Assembly (NCBI GenBank): GCA_965212005.1
Contig: OZ243038.1
Span: forward strand, 1,798,001-1,862,000
Length of the DNA: 64,000 nt
From: G965212005 sp965212005
GTDB taxonomy: Bacteria; Pseudomonadota; Gammaproteobacteria; Porifericomitales; Porifericomitaceae
Direction of reading: 5' to 3'
The notes under the pieces are model-generated. The model was given only the letters and a program-made list of their open reading frames with translations. It had not been told where the DNA came from and searched no databases. The position numbers and the translations under genes were made by a program. The first letter of the stretch is position 1, and each line of letters starts with the position of its first letter. Of this stretch, positions 1 to 10,756 are shown in pieces.

Positions 1-94
1 CGGTCTGAGTGTGAAAGCCGGTCAACGGGTGCGCTCCGGCGCTACCGTCCTTGCTTCCATGGTACACAAGAAGCAGGTCAGCGCTGTTGCTTGA
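1..94 (+). CDS. psd: phosphatidylserine decarboxylase, C-terminal fragment (cut by window edge)
   Basis: The frame starting at base 2 stays open to a TGA at 92-94 and encodes about 30 residues beginning GLSVKAGQRVRSGATVLA. This resembles the C-terminal beta-sheet of short-type phosphatidylserine decarboxylases, where a V.VGQ.V..GETVLA pattern follows the processing site. The enzyme makes phosphatidylethanolamine from phosphatidylserine in the inner membrane. The gene directly downstream encodes phosphatidylserine synthase, the previous step of the same pathway, which supports the call. Only the tail is visible, so the GS(T) pyruvoyl processing site cannot be checked. Confidence 0.6.
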   Translation, partial: GLSVKAGQRVRSGATVLASMVHKKQVSAVA

Positions 95-171
95 GGCTCG
101 GGGTAGCATGCGCCCCCTGCGCCATTGCGACCACTTTGGCTTTCTTTCAGCCCGGGCAGCGGGAAGCCGCC

Positions 172-915
172 ATGGCTGACTACCGGCGCCGGGGCATTTA
201 CCTGCTCCCGAACCTGCTCACTACTGCCGGCATTTTTTTTGGCTTTTACGCGATCATGTCCGCGGTTGCCGGCAACTACGTGAAGGCGTCTGTCGCCATA
301 TTCGTCTGTATGGTCTTTGACTTATTGGATGGCCGGGTCGCGCGTCTCACTCATACCCAAAGCGAATTCGGCACCCAGTACGACAGCCTTACCGACCTGA
401 TCAGTTTTGGCGTTGCGCCGGCGCTGTTGATTTACCAATCGTCATTGTTTTCCGTGGGAAAATTCGGCTGGGCCGCCAGTTTTGCCTACACCGCGGCCGC
501 GGCGTTGCGCCTGGCTCGTTTCAACGCACAGGGAGGCACTGTCGATAAGCGGTACTTCCAGGGATTGTCCAGCCCGGCGGCGGCGGGGGTGATGGCCGGC
601 TACGTCTGGCTGTGGCATGATATCAACTGGATGGAGGGCGAGGGGACCAAGCTGCTCTCGCTGTTTATTACGCTCGCCATCGCGCTGCTGATGGTCAGTA
701 ACATTCGCTACCGTAGTTTCAAGGACATTAATTTCCGCAGTCGCGTTTCTTTCTTGAAGGTTTTAGGGGTCGCACTGGCATTTGTGCTGCTTTCGCTTAA
801 GCCGTCGCTGATTCTTTTTCTGTCGTTTGTCGGGTACGCGGTCTCGGGCGTGGCCCTGACCCTGCTGCGCGTGCGTCAGTACCGCCGGTTTCGCCTTCGG
901 CCCCGTAAAGGCTGA
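172..915 (+). CDS. pssA: CDP-diacylglycerol--serine O-phosphatidyltransferase
   Basis: Integral membrane enzyme that condenses CDP-diacylglycerol with L-serine to give phosphatidylserine, the precursor of phosphatidylethanolamine. The CDP-alcohol phosphotransferase signature DG(x2)AR(x8)G(x3)D(x3)D is complete: LLDGRVARLTHTQSEFG is followed by TQYDSLTD. The protein then alternates hydrophobic segments with short basic loops. I chose the ATG at 172 because the family usually begins with a short basic stretch followed by YLLPNL; an in-frame TTG at 91 overlapping the psd stop would add 27 residues with no family match. It follows psd closely, and the two are probably co-transcribed. The C-terminus is Arg-rich (residues RQYRRFRLRPRKG). 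Confidence 0.93.
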   Translation: MADYRRRGIYLLPNLLTTAGIFFGFYAIMSAVAGNYVKASVAIFVCMVFDLLDGRVARLTHTQSEFGTQYDSLTDLISFGVAPALLIYQSSLFSVGKFGWAASFAYTAAAALRLARFNAQGGTVDKRYFQGLSSPAAAGVMAGYVWLWHDINWMEGEGTKLLSLFITLAIALLMVSNIRYRSFKDINFRSRVSFLKVLGVALAFVLLSLKPSLILFLSFVGYAVSGVALTLLRVRQYRRFRLRPRKG

Positions 916-1077
916 CCCCGTCTGCAGTCTGCTCCTGCGCGCCTCGGGCCGTGGCCAGGCGGCGGATGTGCCCCCGGCGCGATCGATGCCGAGCAGCGGG
1001 ACTTTCCAGTATCTTTTTGATAGGCAAAGTATTTTTAGGGTGCGACTGATTCGGTTGGGCAATGGGTTGGTCCTGAC

Positions 1078-1107
1078 TTGCCTTTTCAAACCGGAATGCG
1101 ATATCAT
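1078..1107 (+). promoter_or_regulatory. candidate sigma-70 promoter for the 16S half of the rRNA operon
   Basis: A -35 like TTGCCT (1078-1083) and a -10 like TATCAT (1102-1107) are separated by 18 bp. This is the best pair I could find between pssA and 16S, about 200 bp upstream of the mature 16S end, where an rrn promoter is expected. Spacing is one base longer than ideal, so the call is tentative. Confidence 0.4.
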
Positions 1108-1138
1108 GTACCTTCGGTCTGGACGCAGGTTCAGGCCC

Positions 1139-1151
1139 GTTCTTTTACAAC
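1139..1151 (+). promoter_or_regulatory. boxA-like antitermination element in the 16S leader
   Basis: GTTCTTTTACAAC resembles the gammaproteobacterial rrn boxA (TGCTCTTTAACAA). It is followed by a TTTGTGTGGGTGCCTG stretch like the boxC/leader sequence of enteric rrn operons. Its position, between the promoter and 16S, is canonical. NusB/S10 binding at boxA lets RNA polymerase read through Rho-dependent sites. Confidence 0.6.
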
Positions 1152-1308
1152 ATTAGCCGATCAATTTCATGTTCAAGTAATTTGTGTGGGTGCCTGCGCA
1201 AGTCGAGGCGTAACATCGCTAGCGGGAGCGGGAGGCGAGCCGGTTCTATCGGATCGGAGAGTCTCCGTAAGCGACCGCAGTAACGGTTTGCCGCAAGGCA
1301 ACACTCTT

Positions 1309-2853
<1,545 letters not shown>

Positions 2854-3221
2854 CTACCTCGCGGTGCCGTTTCGGGTGCGTCAGGCACTCACACCAATTA
2901 CTTGTTCGGACAAGTCCGGACTGGATCGGCTAATGTTGAAAAGCTTTGAATGATCATCATAACGATGATCATGATGAGAACGGGAAAGACGAAAGGATGT
3001 TTTGCGTTTTTCCCGCCTTGGCGGCATGGGCATGTGCTCGTGCCGCGTAGCCCCCGGATGGAGCCGGGGACTGTCTGAGGCTGGGTCTGGATGGAGTTTC
3101 CTGTTCCGCTGGTGGAGTGGAGGGTTCTTCGGCGGAAGATCAGTTTGGACCGGGATGATTTTGAGTCTTTGTCTCCCGCTCCCGGGAGCAGGCGCGTTTA
3201 AAGTGTCTCCCTCGGATATTT
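2854..3221 (+). other. spacer between 16S and tRNA-Ile
   Basis: A 368-bp non-coding spacer. It contains an exact inverted repeat, TGATCATC (2951-2958) and GATGATCA (2964-2971), with a 5-nt loop. This is a likely hairpin in the precursor RNA. I see no protein gene. Confidence 0.7.
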
Positions 3222-3299
3222 GGGCCTGTAGCTCAGCTGGTCTAGAGTGCACCCCTGATAAGGGTGAGGTCGGTGGTTCAAATCCACCCGGGCCCACCA
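3222..3299 (+). tRNA. ileT: tRNA-Ile (anticodon GAT)
   Basis: The cloverleaf can be folded by eye: acceptor GGGCCTG pairs with CGGGCCC, the D-arm has AGCTCAGCTGG, the anticodon GAT lies at 3257-3259 in the loop of CCCCTGATAAGGG, the T-arm is GGTGG-TTCAAAT-CCACC, and CCA is encoded. It is the normal first spacer tRNA of a gammaproteobacterial rrn operon. Here the partner tRNA-Ala lies 4.0 kb further on instead of a few dozen bases away. Confidence 0.97.
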
Positions 3300-3514
3300 A
3301 GTTTGTCTCCTGCTTTCCGGCGCACTCTGCGACGGTCATTCCTTAACTATATTATCGGCGTTTCCGGGCGTCCTGATGCTGGGCTGTGTGCGCCCGCTTC
3401 AACTCGATCCCTTGCCTTTGGCTGTCACAAACTTTTCATATAAAAGTGGGCAATTTGTAACTTGGCCTCTTGATGATGGGGCACGCAGCTGATAAGGAAC
3501 TCGGGGAGTACACA

Positions 3515-4750
3515 ATGTTTGCTATTTATCGTTCCAGGCCGGCCCGCGAGCTGATTCTGACCCTGTTGGCGGTGGTTGCGCCGGGGACCGCTCCGCTCGC
3601 CGCAGCGCAGGAGAAGGAGGGTGAAGTTGAATGGAGCTTCAAGGACGGGCGGCTGTCTGCCAAAGGCGGGGATTTCTCGTTTGACATAGGAGGCGGGCTG
3701 CAGATCGACTACGCCGCCTACAATGACGATGAGGCGGACCTGCTGGACGGCAGTGAATTTCGCCGTGGCCGAATCTTTGTCAAGGGCGACGCCTGGAAAC
3801 ACTGGAGCTATAAATTCCAGTACGACTTCATAGCTTCCAGTGACCCGGTCAAGGATGCCTACCTGTTCTATAAAGGCTTTAAGCCCTTTGCCTTCGGTGT
3901 TGGGCATATCAAGGAGCCCTTCAGCCTGGAGGCATTGAGCAGTTCCAAGTACATCACTTTTATGGAACGCCCCCTTCCTACTATTTTTTTCCTCGGACGC
4001 AATCTGGGCGTTACAGCCATAATGACCGGCGCTTCCGGTTCGGCGCAAGTGGGCCTGTTCCAGGAAGTCGATGACCTGGGTGACGGAAGAAACGAGGAAA
4101 ACGCCGTGGACCTGGGCGGCCGATTTGTTTATGCCTTTATGCGTTCGAAAAAGGAACTGCTCCACGTGGGTGTGTCTCTGCTGTACCGCGATATCCCCAG
4201 CGCTTCCGGCACGCAGCGTTTTCGGGCACGTCCTGAATCTCACGTGACCGACGTGCGCTTGATTGACACCGGTTCCGGGACAATCACAGATGCGTCGGAC
4301 ATGTTCAGTTTTGGCCTGGAGAGCGCCCTGGTCTACAACAACCTGTCTTTGCAGGCGGAATATATGTCTGCCGATCTCTCCCGGGACGAGGGAGAAGATC
4401 TGCGTTTTGACGGTTACTATCTGCAGGTCAGTTGGTTCTTGAATCCCGCCGACGCACGCAGCTACTCGGTGTCTAAAGTAGGCACCTTCGGCAAAATCCG
4501 ACCCGCCGGCATAGTGGGCAAAGGAGGACGGGGTTCCTGGGAGCTTGGCGCCCGCTACAGCAACCTGAACCTGGATGACGGCGACGTGGACGGCGGGGAG
4601 CAGGACAACTTTTCCCTGGCACTCAACTGGTACGCAACACCAACCATCCGCTTCAGCGTGAACTATGTCCAGGTGCTTTCGGTAGACGGAGGACCAAACG
4701 ACGGGGACGAGCCGAGTGCCGTTCAGGCGCGCGTACAGATCGAGTTCTGA
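3515..4750 (+). CDS. OprO/OprP-type porin (phosphate-selective porin family), inside the rRNA spacer
   Basis: An outer-membrane beta-barrel of 411 residues. The N-terminus has a signal peptide ending near PLAAAQ. Mature protein starts with a short WSFKDGRLSAKGG segment and then carries the OprP-family pattern DIGGGLQIDYAAY, FRRGRIFVKGDAWKHWSYK and FGVGHIKEPFSLE. It alternates amphipathic strands to a C-terminal Phe (VQIEF), the signal for BAM assembly. I chose ATG 3515 because GGGGAG lies 7 nt upstream and the signal peptide starts there. Family members take up phosphate, pyrophosphate or other anions; substrate here is unknown. The striking point is location: the gene sits between tRNA-Ile and tRNA-Ala of an rRNA operon. 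Confidence 0.88.
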   Translation: MFAIYRSRPARELILTLLAVVAPGTAPLAAAQEKEGEVEWSFKDGRLSAKGGDFSFDIGGGLQIDYAAYNDDEADLLDGSEFRRGRIFVKGDAWKHWSYKFQYDFIASSDPVKDAYLFYKGFKPFAFGVGHIKEPFSLEALSSSKYITFMERPLPTIFFLGRNLGVTAIMTGASGSAQVGLFQEVDDLGDGRNEENAVDLGGRFVYAFMRSKKELLHVGVSLLYRDIPSASGTQRFRARPESHVTDVRLIDTGSGTITDASDMFSFGLESALVYNNLSLQAEYMSADLSRDEGEDLRFDGYYLQVSWFLNPADARSYSVSKVGTFGKIRPAGIVGKGGRGSWELGARYSNLNLDDGDVDGGEQDNFSLALNWYATPTIRFSVNYVQVLSVDGGPNDGDEPSAVQARVQIEF

Positions 4751-4784
4751 GCCGGTTAAGGATTCCCAGGGACAGATCCGGATC

Positions 4785-5393
4785 ATGCCGCGCCGGGGGC
4801 TGGTGAGCGGATCGCTCGGTTCGGGCGTGAGAATTAGGGGTAAGGGCAACTCTACGGGGGTCAGGCAGTGCTTCGCGCTCCTACTCTTAAAGCGGGAGTT
4901 TTGGCGCTCGATTGCGGGCGGTTTTTCCTCCAGCGATCGTCTGAAGCGCCTGGGCCGGCTTCTGCTGGACGATGCCGAGACGGCGTTACAGGCACTACAG
5001 GATGAAGTGACTGCAAAGGAGGGCGTCTACTTGCTGATCTGCCTGGATGACTTGGCGCGCGTGGAAGAAATGTCGCGCTTGACCGGCCTGGAGGTTCCGT
5101 TGGAAGTTAAGACTTTCCCGTTCGACGGAGACGTGCACGGGGTAGTGATTTCGGTTCGGCACTGGGCCGCGCAAGGAGAGGGCACGGGCAGTTACCTGGT
5201 GCGCCCGCTGTCTAAAACCGGGAGCCACGTCCAGGCCTGGCGGATTACGGACCAGGCATTCGAGGCTTCGCTGCTGGCGCGCGTGCTGCCCTTTACTTCC
5301 TCACTCGATCGGCCCTTGAAAAATGCCAGGTTGGTTTATCAATCCGATTGGGTCTCCTACCTCAGCATCTACGAACTGTCTCCGCACAGGTAG
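4785..5393 (+). CDS. hypothetical protein downstream of the porin
   Basis: I do not recognise this protein. The frame is open for 203 codons from ATG 4785 and could begin even earlier, inside the 3' end of the porin gene. Residues from about 40 onward look like a folded soluble domain: an amphipathic helix rich in Leu/Arg (SDRLKRLGRLLLDDAETALQ), then alternating hydrophobic strands (GVYLLICLDD, VHGVVISVRH). No signal peptide or membrane segment is evident. It starts 34 bp after the porin stop and may share its transcript. The first 35 residues are Gly/Arg-rich and may not be translated, so the true start could lie downstream. Confidence 0.5.
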   Translation: MPRRGLVSGSLGSGVRIRGKGNSTGVRQCFALLLLKREFWRSIAGGFSSSDRLKRLGRLLLDDAETALQALQDEVTAKEGVYLLICLDDLARVEEMSRLTGLEVPLEVKTFPFDGDVHGVVISVRHWAAQGEGTGSYLVRPLSKTGSHVQAWRITDQAFEASLLARVLPFTSSLDRPLKNARLVYQSDWVSYLSIYELSPHR

Positions 5394-5652
5394 CTTGCAG
5401 GGCCGTCTGCATAACGGCTGGGGCAGATTGGCGGCGCGGCAGTGTTGGCAGCTCGGCTCCGTTTATTTTAATATGTGGTCCGGAAAATTGCCTGGCCTGA
5501 GCCGAGCAACGGACAATTCCATCAGTGGTTAAATACGATCGGGGAAGCGCGTTTTTGCTGCGTTGCCTGGTGATATGCGGATGGGCAGAGCGGACGATGG
5601 TTTCCTTAACAGAGCATGAGACGGCGATAAGCCGCGGAAAGATGAGCAGACT

Positions 5653-6285
5653 ATGAAACTATACGATTTTACACCGGCCCCGAACCCGCGGCGGGTTCGG
5701 ATTTTCGCCAGCGAAAAGGGCTTGCAACTGCCCACCACGCAGGTAAATTTGCGTGCGCGCGAGCAATTTTCTGCCGCCTTTCGGGCGATCAATCCATACT
5801 GCACGGTGCCGGTGCTGGAGCGTGCCTCCGGCGAGTACATCTGCGGGGCCAGGGCTATCTGCGGCTACCTGGAGGCTTGCCATCCTGAGCCTCCGTTGCT
5901 TGGCGGTGATGCCTGGGAACAGGCACAGGTGGCCTCGTGGACCGGTTTCGTGGAAGAAATGGGCATGGCCGCGGCGGCCGAAGTGTACCGGAACACGGCG
6001 GAAGCGTTTACCAATCGTTCCCTTCCCGGCCCGGTGCCTTGTGAACAGATCCCGGCGCTTGCCGAGCGCGGCCGCAAACGCTGGGCATCCTTCCTCGGCA
6101 TACTCGGAGACCGCCTGGAGCAGAGCCGCTACGTGGGCGGCGCCCATTTCAGCCTGGCGGACATCACGGCCTGGGTATGCTTGGATTTCTCCGCCTGGTC
6201 CGAGTTGCCCGGGGTCAGCGCGGCCTCTCCCGGGCTGCAGCGCTGGTATGAAGGTCTCTGTGCCCGCCCCAGTGCCGGGGCCTGA
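5653..6285 (+). CDS. glutathione S-transferase family protein
   Basis: A 210-residue cytosolic GST-fold protein. The N-terminal thioredoxin-like domain (residues 1-75) starts MKLYDFTPAPNPRRVRIFASEKG and includes the cis-Pro segment YCTVPVLE and the ICGARAICGYLE helix that normally carries the glutathione-binding E/S-R motif. The C-terminal all-helical domain includes the FSLADITAWVCLDF motif, matching the conserved N-capping box/hydrophobic staple (S/T-x-x-D). Typical function is glutathione conjugation or peroxide/electrophile detoxification; the substrate cannot be told. It is the last intact gene inside the displaced rRNA spacer. Upstream, 5394-5652 is non-coding. Confidence 0.85.
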   Translation: MKLYDFTPAPNPRRVRIFASEKGLQLPTTQVNLRAREQFSAAFRAINPYCTVPVLERASGEYICGARAICGYLEACHPEPPLLGGDAWEQAQVASWTGFVEEMGMAAAAEVYRNTAEAFTNRSLPGPVPCEQIPALAERGRKRWASFLGILGDRLEQSRYVGGAHFSLADITAWVCLDFSAWSELPGVSAASPGLQRWYEGLCARPSAGA

Positions 6286-6311
6286 GCGGGCTGCCGGATC
6301 GGTCCAGAACC

Positions 6312-6427
6312 CCACTGTCCCGCCGTTTTCAGGCCCGTGCCGGGCCAGGTCAGTTGCTCCGGCACCTTAGCCGAACTGCCCATCTCCCCCATAAAAAAGG
6401 CATGGACAAAAAGGCCGCTTGATCTAT
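6312..6427 (+). repeat. direct repeat copy A (promoter-bearing)
   Basis: A 75-bp core (6312-6386) beginning CCACTGTCCCGCCGTTTTC matches 7094-7168 at 69 of 75 positions by eye. A second matching block, AAAAGGCATGGACAA then GGCCGCTT, lies at 6395-6427 and again at 7254-7285. Copy A lacks the hairpin-rich 80 bp that separates the blocks in copy B. The core contains the inverted arms GGGCC/GGCCC and, in copy B, GGGCAGTT/AACTGCCC. Confidence 0.85.
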
Positions 6428-6430
6428 TAT
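6403..6430 (+). promoter_or_regulatory. candidate sigma-70 promoter in repeat copy A
   Basis: TGGACA (6403-6408) and TATTAT (6425-6430) are 16 bp apart; each hexamer matches the sigma-70 consensus at five of six positions. The same element occurs in copy B upstream of tRNA-Ala. No gene of normal size starts downstream; the predicted transcript would run about 270 nt to the terminator at 6670-6704. Confidence 0.45.
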
Positions 6431-6553
6431 TCTATCAATAACGCAGGATGCTGAAGGCTAGCGTGCTCCGTGTCGCAACATTGTAGCGTGCACGGGGCCG
6501 GAGGTTTGCAGCCTGATATTTTTATTGAGTTTTATTATAGGGAGGCGTAGATT

Positions 6554-6616
6554 ATGTTTTTCATATTTTTCATATTTAGGATAAGCATACGGATTACTTA
6601 CAAGAAGTGTTGGTAA
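6554..6616 (+). CDS. possible 20-residue hydrophobic peptide
   Basis: An ATG at 6554 follows a full Shine-Dalgarno GGGAGG (6540-6545) at an ideal 8-nt spacing. The 20-codon frame ends with TAA at 6614-6616. The peptide starts MFFIFFIFRIS and ends with a basic YKKCW tail, so it is a hydrophobic stretch followed by a positive tail. This layout is seen in type I toxins and other small membrane peptides, but I recognise no specific family. The frame is short and the region AT-rich, so chance is a real alternative. Confidence 0.25.
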   Translation: MFFIFFIFRISIRITYKKCW

Positions 6617-6669
6617 TGTTGAGGATATAGTACATTAGTATAGTGTAAATTTTAATAATAATTATAAAC

Positions 6670-6704
6670 AAAAGCCCTTGATCATTGATCAAGGGCTTTT
6701 TTTT
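6670..6704 (+). terminator. intrinsic terminator inside the rRNA spacer
   Basis: AAAAGCCCTTGATC pairs perfectly with GATCAAGGGCTTTT across a 3-nt loop and runs into eight T residues. It is almost identical to the terminator after 5S at 10722-10756. In this position it would be expected to stop transcripts arriving from the 16S side before they reach tRNA-Ala and 23S. Confidence 0.85.
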
Positions 6705-6783
6705 GCTCGGGCATTGTGACTTACGTTTGTTCCCATCTTGCTGGTTGACGTTTGATCGGTTGCGGCTCTCACCCGATGACGGC
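6670..6783 (+). repeat. duplicate of the 5S-downstream flank (copy in the spacer)
   Basis: This 114-bp block aligns without gaps to 10722-10835, roughly 80% identical by eye. It starts with the terminator hairpin and ends with the shared CTCACCCGATGACGGC. Homology then continues in patches, through Calx-beta remnants on both sides. The spacer therefore contains a copy of what lies downstream of the rRNA operon. Confidence 0.8.
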
Positions 6784-7085
6784 ACGGAAATCGCATTGAC
6801 CGTGGCGGTTGTGCTGAGTGCGGAGGCGGCTAATGAGGTGAGCTTCACTGTCTCCACTGCTGATGGCACCGCTGTTGCCCCAGATGCTACATTGCCGTGA
6901 TCGACCGGACGCTTTGGTATTGCTGCTGGAGACACGAGCGTTAGCATGGTTAATGACGGCATGGGGTGTGGGGAGAAGAGCAGTTTACCGTGACCCTGAA
7001 TGCCGATAGTTTGCCTGTCAGGATCAGTTTGGGTCCGCTAGCCACCGCGACGGTGCGTATCGCTGTTTGGAGCCCGCGCATCCGT
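6763..7085 (+). pseudogene. Calx-beta domain remnant (spacer copy)
   Basis: Translated fragments in two frames reconstruct a Calx-beta domain: EVSFTVSTADGTAVAP in one frame, stopped by a TGA at 6898-6900, then EEQFTVTLNADSLPVRISLG in another. The same fragments occur at 11640-11938 (CTVSTADGSAVAPNDYSAVS and EEQCTVTLNAGSLPARISLG). At its 3' end, bases 7064-7085 weakly resemble part of the cytochrome c5 remnant at 12035-12055. No intact frame remains, so this is a decayed paralogous copy. Calx-beta domains are calcium-binding modules of large secreted or adhesive proteins. Confidence 0.75.
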
Positions 7086-7093
7086 ACAGATCG

Positions 7094-7285
7094 CCACTGC
7101 CCCGCCGTTTTCAGGCCCGTGCTGGGCCAGGGCAGTTGTTCCGGCACCTTGGCCAAACTGCCCATCTCTCAATATAAATCCTGCTATATCAATAACTTGC
7201 CTTGAAAAAACCGGAGCACGCCGGTGGCGTTCCGGGAGAGCGTCCCGGGAGGGAAAAGGCATGGACAAGAGGCCGCTTTATCTAT
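7094..7285 (+). repeat. direct repeat copy B (upstream of tRNA-Ala)
   Basis: Partner of copy A: core at 7094-7168, second block at 7254-7285. Between them lies an additional segment (about 7175-7250) with short GC-rich inverted repeats such as CCGG-rich arms around 7211-7250. Copies A and B bracket the terminator/Calx-beta duplicate, suggesting a duplication or insertion event with these as borders. Confidence 0.85.
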
Positions 7286-7290
7286 ATGAT
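7262..7290 (+). promoter_or_regulatory. strong candidate promoter for tRNA-Ala-23S-5S
   Basis: TGGACA (7262-7267) and TATGAT (7285-7290) each match the sigma-70 consensus at five of six bases and are exactly 17 bp apart. The start would fall near 7297, 10 nt before the mature tRNA-Ala. The bases after the -10, GCAGGG, are GC-rich like the discriminator of stringently controlled stable-RNA promoters. It lies downstream of the internal terminator, where a new promoter would be needed. Confidence 0.6.
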
Positions 7291-7306
7291 GCAGGGTCTT
7301 AGGAGC

Positions 7307-7382
7307 GGGGCCATAGCTCAGCTGGCAGAGCACCTGCTTTGCAAGCAGGAGGTCGGCGGTTCGAGCCCGCCTGGCTCCACCA
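7307..7382 (+). tRNA. alaT: tRNA-Ala (anticodon TGC)
   Basis: Acceptor GGGGCCA pairs with TGGCTCC (one G-U), anticodon stem CCTGC/GCAGG encloses TGC at 7340-7342, T-arm is GGCGG-TTCGAGC-CCGCC, and CCA is encoded. It is the second standard spacer tRNA and keeps its normal short distance to 23S (188 bp), so only its link to tRNA-Ile is broken. Confidence 0.97.
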
Positions 7383-7440
7383 GAGGTTCCTGTTTTCCGG
7401 CGGCTTGATTGTTGCGGGGAACGGTTCCCCTGGGTTGCTG

Positions 7441-7453
7441 TGTTCTTTAACAT
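7441..7453 (+). promoter_or_regulatory. boxA-like antitermination element before 23S
   Basis: TGTTCTTTAACAT closely matches the spacer boxA of gammaproteobacterial rrn operons (TGCTCTTTAACA) and lies at the usual place between tRNA-Ala and 23S. It would let a transcript starting at the promoter near 7262 acquire antitermination without the 16S leader. Confidence 0.65.
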
Positions 7454-7570
7454 TAATGATCTTGTCAAGACGCCGATCAGGTGTATCTGCCTTGTGCGGA
7501 GTACCTGCATCGGCGGAGTTGCATCGCTCAGTCAGCGAGCATGCGATCCCGGGATATCTTGGGGTTGCAT

Positions 7571-10500
<2,930 letters not shown>

Positions 10501-10596
10501 GCAACCTCAAGGTTTTAGAGGCGGGTGTCTGCCCGTTTCCCTGAACTTACCTTGAGGCGACTTGAAGCGATGCAGCTTTGACAAGATTATCCGATT

Positions 10597-10715
10597 TGCC
10601 TGGTGGCAATAGCGAGTTGGAACCACCCGATACCATTCCGAACTCGGAAGTGAAACGACTCTGCGCCGATGATAGTGTGGGATTTGCCCATGCGAAAGCA
10701 GGACACTGCCAGGCT
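10597..10715 (+). rRNA. rrf: 5S ribosomal RNA
   Basis: TGCCTGG at the 5' end pairs with CCAGGCT at the 3' end, and the middle carries the conserved CCGAACTCGGAAGTGAAACG. Length is about 119 nt. The segment TTGGAACCACCCGATACC is a slightly divergent loop B/helix III region. It is followed within 10 nt by an intrinsic terminator. Confidence 0.95.
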
Positions 10716-10721
10716 CTTCAT

Positions 10722-10756
10722 AAAAGCCCTTGATCAATGATCAAGGGCTTTTTTTT
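10722..10756 (+). terminator. intrinsic terminator of the rRNA operon
   Basis: AAAAGCCCTTGATC and GATCAAGGGCTTTT form a perfect stem with a 3-nt loop and a run of eight T residues. It directly follows 5S. A near-identical copy is found inside the rRNA spacer at 6670-6704. Confidence 0.93.

Larger units (their letters stand above)
916..1308 (+). other. pssA-16S intergenic region and rRNA leader
   Basis: This stretch holds no credible protein gene. It contains the rRNA promoter candidate, the boxA-like site and a structured leader running into 16S. Short open frames on both strands look like chance frames. Confidence 0.7.
6437..6704 (+). ncRNA. candidate small transcript bounded by promoter and intrinsic terminator
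   Basis: This AT-rich stretch, unlike its GC-rich neighbours, lies between a sigma-70-like promoter (6403-6430) and a strong intrinsic terminator (6670-6704). It contains no ORF above about 20 codons. It could be a small RNA, a short mRNA for the peptide at 6554-6616, or decayed sequence. The call rests on the flanking signals only. Confidence 0.3.

Noticed and set aside
2881..3346. Frames of 114-152 codons on both strands over the 16S-tRNA-Ile spacer
   Set aside because: They run through the tRNA gene and have no coding signature.
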